Part shown: piece after piece, positions 25,380 to 34,110 of the stretch | Layout: every line of letters starts with the position of its first letter | Numbering within the stretch: the stretch's first letter is position 1 | Source of the DNA: Bacteroidaceae bacterium | GTDB lineage: Bacteria > Bacteroidota > Bacteroidia > Bacteroidales > Bacteroidaceae | Assembly (NCBI GenBank): GCA_017617315.1 | Contig: JAFZWM010000007.1 | Location: 1-64,000, forward strand | Direction of reading: 5' to 3' | Length of the DNA: 64,000 bases | The notes under the pieces: generated by a model | Database searches by the model: none | What the model saw: only the letters and a program-made list of their open reading frames with translations | Told to the model about the DNA's origin: nothing | Program-made: the position numbers and the translations under genes

Positions 25380-26332
25380 CAGATTTCCTTTTCTATCTTG
25401 TAATTGTTACGTTCTGGGGCGTTGCGGCTGATAAGTTCGCCAAGGAAGCCTGCCACGAAGAGCTGAGTTCCCAGAATCATCATCGTAAGGGCGATGAAGA
25501 AGTATGGGCTGTCTGTTACCAGATTGTAAGGCATTCCCATGTACATCTTTGTAAGCTTGAGCGCACCTACTGCCACACAGGCACATACGCCGATGAAGAA
25601 CATTATGCTGCCAAGGAAGCCGAAGACGTGCATAGGCTTCAGGCCGAAACTGTTAAGGAACCACAGCGACAAGAGGTCGAGATAGCCGTTCACGAATCTG
25701 TTCCATCCGCCGAACTTTGTGCTGCCGAACTTACGCGCCTGATGGTGCACAACCTTCTCGCCAATCTTGCTGAAACCGGCGTTCTTTGCAAGATAAGGAA
25801 TGTATCGGTGCATCTCGCCGTAAACCTCGATGTTCTTTATAACGTCCTTGCGGTATGCCTTCAATCCGCAGTTAAAGTCATGCAGATTCTTTATGCCGCT
25901 AACCTTGCGTGCCGTTGCGTTGAACAACTTTGTAGGGATGGTTTTTGACAGCGGGTCGTAGCGTTTCTGCTTATATCCTGAGACAAGGTCGTACTTGTCT
26001 TCTGTAATCATTCTGTAAAGTTCCGGTATCTCGTCTGGACTGTCTTGGAGGTCGGCGTCCATCGTGATTACAACATCGCCTTGTGCACGCTCAAATCCGC
26101 AGAACAGGGCAGGACTCTTGCCGTAGTTGCGGCGGAACTTTATGCCCTTTACACAGTCCGATTTCTTCTGAAGGTCTTCGATAACCTGCCAAGAAGAGTC
26201 GGTGCTGCCGTCGTTTACGAATATAACCTCGAAGCTGAAGTTGTTCTCGCGCATTACGCGCTCAATCCAAGAATATAGTTCCGGAAGCGATTCCTCTTCG
26301 TTGTAAAGAGGCACAACAACTGAAATGTCCAT
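25379..26332 (-). CDS. Family 2 glycosyltransferase, DPM1/GtrB-like, membrane anchored
   Basis: 317 residues. The GT-A domain starts with MDISVVVPLYNEEESLPELY, carries VNDGSTDSSW (about 39-48) and the metal-binding DADLQD (Asp92/Asp94), and extends to about 220. Two hydrophobic segments (about 230-260 and 270-300) anchor it. Such enzymes transfer a sugar from a nucleotide donor to undecaprenyl phosphate for later use on the periplasmic side. It starts 4 bp after the upstream membrane protein, which is often found with it. Confidence 0.88.
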   Translation of the reverse strand: MDISVVVPLYNEEESLPELYSWIERVMRENNFSFEVIFVNDGSTDSSWQVIEDLQKKSDCVKGIKFRRNYGKSPALFCGFERAQGDVVITMDADLQDSPDEIPELYRMITEDKYDLVSGYKQKRYDPLSKTIPTKLFNATARKVSGIKNLHDFNCGLKAYRKDVIKNIEVYGEMHRYIPYLAKNAGFSKIGEKVVHHQARKFGSTKFGGWNRFVNGYLDLLSLWFLNSFGLKPMHVFGFLGSIMFFIGVCACVAVGALKLTKMYMGMPYNLVTDSPYFFIALTMMILGTQLFVAGFLGELISRNAPERNNYKIEKEI

Positions 26333-26335
26333 ATT

Positions 26336-26926
26336 TTAGTCTTTTAATTTGTTTCTTCTGAAAAAGTGAATTATGCACAGCGGAATGCAGATGAGGATGT
26401 GCTGCATCAGAATGCTCAAGGCAAAATTGTATGCTATCTTAACTGCGCTCATCTCTGTAAGCGAAGAGGTGGCTGTGCTTCTGATTTTTTCGAGCACCTG
26501 TAGTGTATCCTTTCCGCTTGCAGTCTCTGCCTGAGCTTTTATTTCTGGGGAGGAAAGGAATAGGTCGAAATTGTGGTTGATAGCCCTAACCATGTATCCG
26601 TTGTCTACAAACTGAAAATACACAAAGATTACAAGCGTATAGATAATGGCCGAAAAGAAGCAGATGTTGGCCATGTATCTGAAATCGGCAAATATTGTGA
26701 ATTTGTCGGCTCCGTATGTCTTGAAGTGTTTGAAACTCTTGTCTTGTATAAGGTAGATTGCTACCACATACAGAGCTATAGCCGGAAATGTAAGAATATT
26801 TGCCGAAAGACTTGCCATGAGTACCAGAAAGCCTATTGACCATAGTGATCCCACTATGATGCCGTCCTTCTGAGGTCCATAGAAACTCATGCGGTTGTAA
26901 TCGCGCTCGCTATTTGATGTATTCAT
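26336..26926 (-). CDS. DUF4199-like four-helix membrane protein
   Basis: 196 residues with hydrophobic segments at about 24-42, 44-60, 84-108 and 160-186. A polar stretch (about 115-155, including SGKDTLQVLEKIRSTATSS) lies between the third and fourth. The layout and the glycosyltransferase neighbour fit the DUF4199 family; no biochemical role is known to me. First gene of the operon that runs to apbE. Confidence 0.65.
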   Translation of the reverse strand: MNTSNSERDYNRMSFYGPQKDGIIVGSLWSIGFLVLMASLSANILTFPAIALYVVAIYLIQDKSFKHFKTYGADKFTIFADFRYMANICFFSAIIYTLVIFVYFQFVDNGYMVRAINHNFDLFLSSPEIKAQAETASGKDTLQVLEKIRSTATSSLTEMSAVKIAYNFALSILMQHILICIPLCIIHFFRRNKLKD

Positions 26927-26957
26927 AAATTATAGTCGACTATTTTGCTTAAAAACA

Positions 26958-26989
26958 AAAAAGAGAACAACCGAAGTTATTCTCTTTTT
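26958..26989 (-). terminator. Terminator downstream of tRNA-Thr
   Basis: Perfect 10-bp stem AAAAAGAGAA with TTCTCTTTTT around a 12-base loop, directly after the 3' end of the tRNA on the minus strand. Confidence 0.75.
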
Positions 26990-26990
26990 G

Positions 26991-27064
26991 AGCCTCTTGT
27001 CGGATTCGAACCAACGACCCCGAGATTACAAATCACGTGCTCTGGCCAACTGAGCTAAAGAGGC
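26991..27064 (-). tRNA. tRNA-Thr (anticodon TGT)
   Basis: 74-nt cloverleaf: acceptor GCCTCTT/AAGAGGC, D arm GCTC/GAGC, anticodon loop TTTGTAA, T arm GTTGG-TTCGAAT-CCGAC, discriminator T. CCA is not encoded. The anticodon stem CGTGA/TCTCG has a T-T mismatch in its third pair; everything else pairs. Confidence 0.93.
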
Positions 27065-27068
27065 AGGC

Positions 27069-27164
27069 GGGTAAGCAATCTACATCGCGCCGCTACAACC
27101 AACTACCTTTGCTGCCGTCAAGCCCTGGAGGATTCGAAGGGAGCTGGCCGTATAGGACTTACCC
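27069..27164 (-). ncRNA. ffs: Signal recognition particle RNA (small, bacterial type)
   Basis: About 96 nt. The 5' GGGTAAG pairs with the 3' CTTACCC. The middle carries the SRP domain IV pattern CCAGGGCTTGACGGCAGCA, which aligns with the common CCAGGTCCGGAAGGAAGCA, and GATGTAG follows on the 3' side as in other SRP RNAs. The usual GGAA-type tetraloop reads differently here. It lies 4 bp upstream of tRNA-Thr on the same strand, so the two are probably co-transcribed and processed. Confidence 0.82.
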
Positions 27165-27205
27165 ATGTTTTGTTGTTTGCACCGGCTTTATTTCCGATTG
27201 CGGTG

Positions 27206-27213
27206 CAAAGGTA
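27206..27213 (-). promoter_or_regulatory. -7 box TACCTTTG upstream of SRP RNA
   Basis: Minus-strand TAnnTTTG match. A start about 7 nt downstream would give a precursor with a leader of 30-40 nt that contains the hairpin GCACCG/CGGTGC. Confidence 0.5.
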
Positions 27214-27259
27214 GTACATTTCTGGGAACTACCAAAACTTTAAAGAGAAAATTTTGAGT

Positions 27260-27290
27260 AAAAGTGCATTTTTTTGAAAAATGCACTTTT
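27260..27290 (-). terminator. Terminator of the alpha-amylase gene
   Basis: Perfect 14-bp stem AAAAGTGCATTTTT with AAAAATGCACTTTT around a 3-base loop. It has T runs on both strands and lies 26 bp past the amylase stop codon. Confidence 0.85.
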
Positions 27291-27315
27291 TATACCTTAT
27301 ATATTAAAACAGTCA

Positions 27316-29010
27316 TTAGAAAGTTATCTTCAGAATCTTGCCGTTGTATGCATCTACGGTTATGTTTGTAAGATGGTCGGGTACTATCGACAGCTTTTCT
27401 TCCTTGCCTGTCAGGAGGTCTGTTGCCGTAACCTTGCCCAAATTTTTTGGCAGGTTAAGGTATTCGAATGCGTGCATTGGCAGGTTTACGCCCATCTTCG
27501 CCTTCATTCCGTCGAAGTTTGCAACAATTACGAGCAGCTCGTTCTCGTATTTTCGCAAGAAACAGTAGTGCTTGTAGTCGTTAAATGTCCAGCTTCCTTG
27601 GTTTACATACATCACATCGAAGAACTGGCCGTCGCTTATGGCTTTCTCTGTTCTGATGATGCTTAGCAGCTTGGTGTAGAATGCGCGTACTTTCTTCTCG
27701 TTTGCCGTAAGCTTGTCTTCGTTGAACTTACCGCCGTTTCTCCATCGGTAGATGCTGTTTATCGTCCAGTAGTCGAAGATTGTTGTGCGTCCGTCCTGAC
27801 CGCTGAAGCCTTCGCAGTCCATACCCATCTCGCCAAGTTCCTGTCCGAAGTAGAGCATGAACGGATTATTGTTGATGCACGAACTTACGATTACCGCAGG
27901 CTTTGCCTTCAGTCCGCCCTTGAACAGAAAGTCTGATGCAAGTCGCTGCTCGTCGTGGTTTTCCATGAAGTTGAGCATGTGCGGAGCGCAGTCGCCCAGG
28001 TTCTGCCAGCAATGCGTAATCTGCGAAGCTGAGCGGTCGCCGAGGGTTACGCCCTTCAGCGTGTCGTACAGTCCAACCTTGTCATACAGATAGTCGAATT
28101 TTCCGCGGTTTATGTAATTCCAATATTCGTTTGGATTGTAAACCTCGGCGATGAACAGAATTTCTGGATATTTCTCCTTTATCTGCGGAATAACCCATTC
28201 CCAGAACTCTACCGGAACCATCTCGGCCATGTCGCAGCGGAATCCGTCGATATTCTTTGCCGACCAGAACAGAAGAATGTCGAGCATCTTGTTCCATGTG
28301 TCGGGAATCGGGTCGAAATAGCATGTTCCACCGTTGCAATAGTCAACACCGTAGTTCAGCTTCACGGTCTCGTACCAGTCGTTGGTGCAAGGCCATTGGT
28401 CGAATCGGTTGTTTCCCGTTGCTTTTGCCGGAAACTCAATGTACGGCTTCTTCTCGCCCTGCTGAAGGTCTATTGCGCCCTCGAGCTTGCAGTCGGGAAT
28501 GTAATAGAAGTTATTGTTTGGCGAGAATGCCTTGCGAACGTCGTCGTTCTCTCCGAGGTCGGCAATGTCTTCTCTCTTTGCGTCAGAATGATATTGGCGC
28601 GCAACGTGGTTCGGAACAAAGTCGATGATGACTTTCATTCCGTTGTCGTGCGTGCGCTTTACGAGATCTTCGAACTCCTGCATACGGTTTGGAACCTTGT
28701 CGGCAAGGTCGGGATCAACGTCGTAGTAGTCCTTTATTGCGTAAGGCGAGCCGGCTTTTCCTTTCACCACAGCCTTGTGGTCTTTTGCTATGCCTTGGCG
28801 CGAATAGTCGGTCTGAGTTGCGTGTTCAATAATACCTGTGTACCAGATGTGCGAGAAGCCCATCTCTCTGATTGCGCTCAGAGCCTCGTTGGTGAAGCTT
28901 GAGAACTTGCCGCATCCGTTTTCTTTGATTGTTCCATCCTGATGCGGATGCTGCTTTGTGTTGCCGAACAATCTTGGTAATACCTGATAGATCGTAATCT
29001 TTTCACTCAT
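27316..29010 (-). CDS. GH13 alpha-amylase, probably cytoplasmic
   Basis: 564 residues starting MSEKITIYQVLPRLFGN, with no signal peptide. GH13 hallmarks in order: VIIDFVPNHVARQYH (region I), DGFRCDMAEMVP (region II, nucleophile Asp), ILFIAEVYNPNEYW (region III, acid/base Glu) and MENHDEQRLAS (region IV, transition-state Asp). A beta-sandwich C domain follows from about 480. It should cut alpha-1,4-glucans such as imported maltodextrin or glycogen. The frame is open for 80 more codons upstream, but those run into the fabD 3' region and its terminator, so the ATG at 29010 is the start. Confidence 0.88.
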   Translation of the reverse strand: MSEKITIYQVLPRLFGNTKQHPHQDGTIKENGCGKFSSFTNEALSAIREMGFSHIWYTGIIEHATQTDYSRQGIAKDHKAVVKGKAGSPYAIKDYYDVDPDLADKVPNRMQEFEDLVKRTHDNGMKVIIDFVPNHVARQYHSDAKREDIADLGENDDVRKAFSPNNNFYYIPDCKLEGAIDLQQGEKKPYIEFPAKATGNNRFDQWPCTNDWYETVKLNYGVDYCNGGTCYFDPIPDTWNKMLDILLFWSAKNIDGFRCDMAEMVPVEFWEWVIPQIKEKYPEILFIAEVYNPNEYWNYINRGKFDYLYDKVGLYDTLKGVTLGDRSASQITHCWQNLGDCAPHMLNFMENHDEQRLASDFLFKGGLKAKPAVIVSSCINNNPFMLYFGQELGEMGMDCEGFSGQDGRTTIFDYWTINSIYRWRNGGKFNEDKLTANEKKVRAFYTKLLSIIRTEKAISDGQFFDVMYVNQGSWTFNDYKHYCFLRKYENELLVIVANFDGMKAKMGVNLPMHAFEYLNLPKNLGKVTATDLLTGKEEKLSIVPDHLTNITVDAYNGKILKITF

Positions 29011-29074
29011 AGTTTTTAATTCAAATTTAAAGTCCTTAATATCATATTTCGGTAGTGAGAATCTGTTTCTTTTA

Positions 29075-29094
29075 TCCCGAACGAATCCCGAAGG
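29075..29094. repeat. 20-bp dispersed repeat, copy 1
   Basis: TCCCGAACGAATCCCGAAGG between amylase and fabD is an exact inverted match to 53898-53917, far away in another intergenic region. Confidence 0.7.
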
Positions 29095-29130
29095 AATCCC
29101 GAATGTTTTAAATAGATTCTTTTGTATGAA

Positions 29131-29161
29131 AAATAAAGGACCGTACGGCATGGCACGGCCC
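29131..29161 (-). terminator. Terminator of fabD
   Basis: On the minus strand GGCCGT pairs with ACGGTC (one wobble) and is followed by a T-rich run. It lies just after the fabD stop codon. Confidence 0.65.
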
Positions 29162-29171
29162 TGTTTTATGT

Positions 29172-30062
29172 TTATCCTTGAATTCCTGATACTGAAACCT
29201 CCTTCGAGATTTTCACAATCATTCCCTGAAGGGCTTTTCCCGGGCCGCATTCAACGAACTCGGTAGCTCCAGCGGCAATCATGTTCTGCACCTCCTGAGT
29301 CCAGCGGACTGATGCTGTCAGCTGTGCTATGAGGTTCTTCTTGATGTCGGCAGGCTCGGTGTGTGCCTGAGCGTCTACGTTCTGGTAGACTGGGAACTTA
29401 GGAGCGTTGAACGTTGTCTTCTCGATAGCAGCAGCAAGTTCGTCTTTTGCTGGCTGCATAAGAGGAGAGTGGAACGCACCGCCAACCTTCAGCGGAAGGG
29501 CGCGTTTTGCTCCGGCTGCCTTAATCTTCTCGCAAGCCTCGTTTATGGCGTCGATGTTTCCGCTGATTACAAGCTGTCCCGGACAGTTGTAGTTTGCAGG
29601 GATAACGATGTAGTCTTCCTTGCTAACCTCGGCGCAGATTGCCTCAACCTGCTCGTCGGCCATTCCGATGATTGCTGCCATTGTTGATGGAGCAGCCTCG
29701 CAAGCCTTCTGCATAGCCATTGCACGAGCGTAGACAAGCTTCAGACCGTCTTCGAACGACAGAACGCCTGCTGCCGTAAGTGCCGACAACTCGCCAAGTG
29801 AGTGGCCGCCAACCATATCTGGGTTGAAGTTATCGCCCTGACACAAGGCTGTGATAACCGAATGAAGGAATACTGCCGGCTGAGTTACTTTTGTCTGCTT
29901 AAGTTCGTCATCTGTTCCGTTGAACATGATGTCGGTAATTCGGTAACCTAATATCTCGTTTGCTTTCTCAAACAATTCCTTTGCTAAAGGGTTATTCTCA
30001 TAAAGCTCTTTGCCCATTCCTACGAATTGGGCTCCTTGACCTGGAAAAACAAATGCTTTCAT
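29172..30062 (-). CDS. fabD: Malonyl-CoA:acyl-carrier-protein transacylase FabD
   Basis: 296 residues, normal length for the family. Loads malonate from CoA onto ACP for fatty acid synthesis in the cytoplasm. Visible active-site residues: Gln9/Gln12 in PGQGAQ, nucleophile Ser88 in GHSLGE, Arg113, and His198 in GAFHSPLM. It stands alone, with a -7 box upstream and its own terminator; none of the other fab genes are in the window. Confidence 0.95.
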   Translation of the reverse strand: MKAFVFPGQGAQFVGMGKELYENNPLAKELFEKANEILGYRITDIMFNGTDDELKQTKVTQPAVFLHSVITALCQGDNFNPDMVGGHSLGELSALTAAGVLSFEDGLKLVYARAMAMQKACEAAPSTMAAIIGMADEQVEAICAEVSKEDYIVIPANYNCPGQLVISGNIDAINEACEKIKAAGAKRALPLKVGGAFHSPLMQPAKDELAAAIEKTTFNAPKFPVYQNVDAQAHTEPADIKKNLIAQLTASVRWTQEVQNMIAAGATEFVECGPGKALQGMIVKISKEVSVSGIQG

Positions 30063-30085
30063 TATGTTATTGATAATAATTTGTG

Positions 30086-30093
30086 CAAAAATA
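30086..30093 (-). promoter_or_regulatory. -7 box TATTTTTG of fabD
   Basis: Minus-strand TAnnTTTG match 24 bp upstream of the fabD ATG, in the divergent region shared with the GDP-mannose pyrophosphorylase gene. Confidence 0.55.
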
Positions 30094-30137
30094 AGTCATT
30101 TTTTTTTAATCCGATTCTTTTTGTTGATATATTTATT

Positions 30138-30145
30138 TATTTTTG
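30138..30145 (+). promoter_or_regulatory. -7 box TATTTTTG of the pyrophosphorylase gene
   Basis: TAnnTTTG match 27 bp upstream of the ATG at 30172. The nearest TTTG (30120-30123) is only 14 bp away, shorter than the usual 19-21, so the upstream box is uncertain. Confidence 0.5.
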
Positions 30146-30171
30146 CATGAAAATAAATTTTGTATAATCCA

Positions 30172-31236
30172 ATGAAAAGGCAGAGTAACAAACATGTTGT
30201 TATTATGGCCGGTGGCGTAGGTAGTCGCTTTTGGCCAATGAGTGTAGCAGAAAAACCTAAACAGTTTATTGATGTGTTGGGATGTGGCAGAAGTCTAATA
30301 CAGTTAACCTACGATAGATTCAAGGACGTTTGTCCGTCTGAAAACGTATGGGTAGTTACATCCGAGATGTATAAGGATATTGTAAAGGAACAGTTGCCAG
30401 ACGTGCCTGTTTCGCACATCCTTCTCGAGCCATGCCGCCGCAACACCGCTCCGTGCATTGCATACGTAAGCTGGCGAATAAAGTCTGAAGATGCCGATGC
30501 TAACATCGTCGTTACTCCTTCAGACCACGTTGTAATGAACGTTCCTGAATTTCAGAGAGTGATTAATACGGCTATGGATTTCACTTCATCGTCCGATGCA
30601 ATCGTTACTTTGGGTATGAAACCAAACCGTCCTGAAACCGGATATGGATACATTCAGGCCGACTTGAGTGTTTCGTCACTCAGCAATAAGGAGATTTTTA
30701 GTGTCGATTCTTTCAGAGAGAAACCCGACCTCGAGACTGCAAAGAAATACGTTCAGAAGGACAACTACTTCTGGAACGCAGGCATCTTTGTGTGGAGCGC
30801 GCACACAATCGTAAATGCCTTCAGGGTATATCAGCCTGCGCTTGCTTCAATCTTCGAGAAACTCATTCCTTATTATAACACTCTAGAGGAGCAGGCTAAG
30901 ATTAACGAGTTGTTCCCAACATGTGAGAATATCTCTGTCGACTACGCAATCATGGAGAAGGCCGAGGAAATCTTCGTAATGCCTGCCGACTTTGGCTGGA
31001 GCGACTTGGGTACTTGGGGCTCTCTTCACGGACAGGTTGATAAGGATGCCGACAGCAACGTAGCCATCGGCAATAACATAAAGCTGTTCGAGTGCAAGAA
31101 CTGCATCGTTCACACAACAGACGAGAGAAAGGTCGTTGTGCAGGGACTCGACGGATATATCGTAGCCGAGAAAGACGGTCAGTTGCTTGTTTGCAAGCTC
31201 AGTGAGGAACAGCGCATAAAGAATTTCCAAGAATAA
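30172..31236 (+). CDS. manC: Mannose-1-phosphate guanylyltransferase
   Basis: 354 residues from the ATG at 30172. Makes GDP-mannose from mannose-1-phosphate and GTP. N-terminal nucleotidyltransferase signature VVIMAGGVGSRFWPMS (about 9-24) with KPKQF just after; later FREKPDLETAKKYV, SVDYAIMEKAEEIFVMPADF and WSDLGTWGSL, all typical of the GMP family. The C-terminal isomerase domain of bifunctional enzymes is absent. It is 24 bp ahead of fkp, so this operon covers both GDP-mannose (precursor for de novo GDP-fucose) and salvage of fucose. Confidence 0.9.
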   Translation: MKRQSNKHVVIMAGGVGSRFWPMSVAEKPKQFIDVLGCGRSLIQLTYDRFKDVCPSENVWVVTSEMYKDIVKEQLPDVPVSHILLEPCRRNTAPCIAYVSWRIKSEDADANIVVTPSDHVVMNVPEFQRVINTAMDFTSSSDAIVTLGMKPNRPETGYGYIQADLSVSSLSNKEIFSVDSFREKPDLETAKKYVQKDNYFWNAGIFVWSAHTIVNAFRVYQPALASIFEKLIPYYNTLEEQAKINELFPTCENISVDYAIMEKAEEIFVMPADFGWSDLGTWGSLHGQVDKDADSNVAIGNNIKLFECKNCIVHTTDERKVVVQGLDGYIVAEKDGQLLVCKLSEEQRIKNFQE

Positions 31237-31260
31237 CAATACAATAACTATACTGAACAG

Positions 31261-34104
31261 ATGAAAAAATTGCTATCGTTGCCGCCTAACTTGGTGGACT
31301 GTTTCCATGAAATTGAAAATGTAAGTAAAGATGAATGGTTCTGCACCTCTGACCCTGTTGGCGCAAAACTCGGTTCAGGAGGCGGTACAACGTGGCTTCT
31401 CGACGAATGTTTCAAAGAATGGGGCGGAGAAGATGACTTCGACTCTTGGCTGGCAAAGAACAAACGCTTGCTTCTTCATGCCGGCGGACAGAGCCGCAGA
31501 CTGCCGGCCTATGCTCCAAGCGGAAAGATTCTGACACCTATTCCTGTGTTCCGCTGGGCTAAGGGGCAGCGTCTGGGGCAGAATCTGCTTTCGCTTCAGC
31601 TTCCGCTCTACAAAAAGATAATGGACATTGCGCCCGACTGCTATCACACGCTTATTGCGAGCGGCGATGTGTATGTGCGCACGGCAAAGAGCCTTCAGCC
31701 AATTCCTGAGGCAGATGTTGTTTGCTACGGAATGTGGGTTGACCCTTCGCTTGCAAAGAATCACGGTGTGTTCGTGAGCAAGCGTCAAACTCCAGATGTG
31801 CTCGAGTGCATGTTGCAGAAACCATCTGTCGAGAAACTTGCCGAGATAATGCAGACTCATCTGTTCCTTATGGATGTAGGCGTATGGCTGCTGAGCGATA
31901 AGGCAGTAAAGCTACTGATGAATCGCTCGCGTAGCGCCGACGGACTGAAAAACTACGACTTGTATTCTGAATTCGGATGCGCCCTCGGCTCAAATCCTAC
32001 TATCGACGATGCAGAACTCAAAGAACTGAGGGTTGCAATTCTTCCGCTCGACGGTGGCGAATTCTATCATTACGGAACAAGTCGTGAGATAATTTCATCT
32101 ACTCTCAGAATTCAGAATTTGGTAAACGACCAGCGCGAGATTATGCACTTGGGCGTTAAACCAAATCCTGCCATCTTCGTGCAGAATTCGGAGATGAAGC
32201 AGAAACTCTCGCCGGAAAACGAAAACGTTTGGATTGAGAACTCGTTTATCTCCGAAGGGTGGAAACTCGGTTCAAACCAGCTCATAACTGGCGTTCCTGA
32301 AAACGACTGGAACTTGACCGTTCCGTCTGGAGTCTGTGTCGATGTCGTTCCGCTGAACGATGACGAATATGTTCTTCGTCCATACGGCTTCAACGATGCC
32401 TTCCGAGGCTCGCTCAACGACGAATCTACGATGTTCATGGGACGGCCGTTCGCCGAGTGGGCTACCGTTCATAACGTATGCGACATAACCGTTACCGACG
32501 AGAAGGACGACCTTCAGGCTGCGCAGATTTTCCCAGTCTTCAAGGATGTTGAAAGCATGGGCAAGGTGCTTGCTTGGATGATTTCGGCCAACGAAGATGC
32601 TGATGCTGAAGCATTATATAAGGATGCACCGAAGATGTGCGCCGACGAGATTTCGGCTCAGGCAAACCTGATTCGCTTGCAGAAGCAGCGCGAACAATTC
32701 CGTGCAGGAAACTGGAATTCGCTGAGCAGAAACTATGCAAACAGCGTGTTCTATCAGGTAAATCTTGCCGATGCAGCTAAAGAATTCGTAGACAACGGAT
32801 TGGAGATGCCGGCTGCAATTCCGGCTACGGCTCCGCTGATGACTCGCATTCACGACCATATTTTCCGTTCGCAATATCTCCGTCTGAAAGGCGAAGATTA
32901 CAAGGCTGAGGACGACAAGGCATTCGAACTCTTGCGCGAGGGACTTACCGAGACTGTGCTTGCCAACAAACAGCAACCAAGGCTCAATGTGCAGTCCGAC
33001 CAGATTGTGTGGAGCCGTTGTCCTGTCCGCATCGATATAGCCGGCGGATGGACAGATACTGCGCCTTACTGTCTGATGGAAGGCGGAAACGTGGTTAATA
33101 TCGCTATCGACCTTAATGGGCAGCAGCCGCTTCAGGCTTACATAAAACCTTGCCGCGAGTTTAAGATTGTGCTTCGTTCGATTGACCTTGGCGCAATGGA
33201 GGAGATTACGACTTATCGCGAACTTCAGGAATTCTATAAGGTCGGTTCGCCGTTCTCAATTCCAAAGGCGGCGCTCGTATTGGCCGGCTTCTATCCAAAC
33301 TATTCGTCAGAAAACTTCGAATCGCTCGAGCAGCAGCTTCGTTGTTTCGGTTGCGGAATAGAGCTGACAACATTCTCTGCAATTCCGGCAGGCTCAGGCT
33401 TGGGAACAAGCTCGATTTTGGCATCGACGGTTCTCGGCGCAATCTCGGATTTCTGTGGATTGGCGTGGGACAAGAACGAAGTGGGGCAGAGAACGCTTGT
33501 GCTCGAACAGCTTCTCACAACCGGCGGCGGATGGCAAGATCAGTTTGGCGGCGTTCTGCATGGTGCAAAACTTCTTCAGACGAATGCCGGATTCGACCAG
33601 TGCCCGTCTGTGAAGTGGCTTCCGCAGCAGTTGTACACGCAGCCCGAATATGCGGCGTGTCATCTGCTTTACTATACTGGCATCACTCGCACGGCAAAGC
33701 AGATTCTTGCCGAAATTGTTCGTGGAATGTTCCTGAATTCTACTGAGCATCTCGAACTTCTTGCCGAGATGAAAGAACATGCGCTCGACCTCTACGACGC
33801 TATCTTGCGCGAGGATTTCGACCGAATGGGACGTCTTATCGCCAAGACTTGGAAGCAGAACCAGCGTCTCGACAGTGGAACAAATCCGCCAGAAGTGCAG
33901 AAAATATGCGAGATGGTGAAGGATTACTGCCTTGGCTACAAACTGCCGGGCGCAGGTGGCGGAGGCTTCTTGTACATGGTGGCAAAGAGTCCGGAGGCAG
34001 CACTAAAGATAAGAAAAATCCTTACCTCAAATCCGCCTAACGAGCGCGCGCGTTTCGTGGATATGAAACTAAGCGACAGCGGTTTGCAGGTAAGCAGAAG
34101 CTAA
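31261..34104 (+). CDS. fkp: Bifunctional L-fucokinase / L-fucose-1-P guanylyltransferase Fkp
   Basis: 947 residues, the usual size of Bacteroides Fkp. The N-terminal half (about 1-430) is the pyrophosphorylase, with LHAGGQSRRLPAYAPSGKIL near residue 78. The C-terminal part (about 580-947) is a GHMP kinase: CPVRIDIAGGWTDTAPYC (about 587-604), the ATP loop IPAGSGLGTSSI (about 706-717) and LPGAGGGGFLYM (about 893-904). It converts free L-fucose to GDP-L-fucose for fucosylating surface glycans and glycoproteins. The fucose importer gene starts 6 bp downstream. Confidence 0.96.
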   Translation: MKKLLSLPPNLVDCFHEIENVSKDEWFCTSDPVGAKLGSGGGTTWLLDECFKEWGGEDDFDSWLAKNKRLLLHAGGQSRRLPAYAPSGKILTPIPVFRWAKGQRLGQNLLSLQLPLYKKIMDIAPDCYHTLIASGDVYVRTAKSLQPIPEADVVCYGMWVDPSLAKNHGVFVSKRQTPDVLECMLQKPSVEKLAEIMQTHLFLMDVGVWLLSDKAVKLLMNRSRSADGLKNYDLYSEFGCALGSNPTIDDAELKELRVAILPLDGGEFYHYGTSREIISSTLRIQNLVNDQREIMHLGVKPNPAIFVQNSEMKQKLSPENENVWIENSFISEGWKLGSNQLITGVPENDWNLTVPSGVCVDVVPLNDDEYVLRPYGFNDAFRGSLNDESTMFMGRPFAEWATVHNVCDITVTDEKDDLQAAQIFPVFKDVESMGKVLAWMISANEDADAEALYKDAPKMCADEISAQANLIRLQKQREQFRAGNWNSLSRNYANSVFYQVNLADAAKEFVDNGLEMPAAIPATAPLMTRIHDHIFRSQYLRLKGEDYKAEDDKAFELLREGLTETVLANKQQPRLNVQSDQIVWSRCPVRIDIAGGWTDTAPYCLMEGGNVVNIAIDLNGQQPLQAYIKPCREFKIVLRSIDLGAMEEITTYRELQEFYKVGSPFSIPKAALVLAGFYPNYSSENFESLEQQLRCFGCGIELTTFSAIPAGSGLGTSSILASTVLGAISDFCGLAWDKNEVGQRTLVLEQLLTTGGGWQDQFGGVLHGAKLLQTNAGFDQCPSVKWLPQQLYTQPEYAACHLLYYTGITRTAKQILAEIVRGMFLNSTEHLELLAEMKEHALDLYDAILREDFDRMGRLIAKTWKQNQRLDSGTNPPEVQKICEMVKDYCLGYKLPGAGGGGFLYMVAKSPEAALKIRKILTSNPPNERARFVDMKLSDSGLQVSRS

Positions 34105-34110
34105 TTTGAT

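Noticed and set aside
29011..29250. 80-codon N-terminal extension of the alpha-amylase
   Set aside because: It overlaps the fabD 3' end and crosses the fabD terminator; the GH13 homology begins at the Met at 29010.
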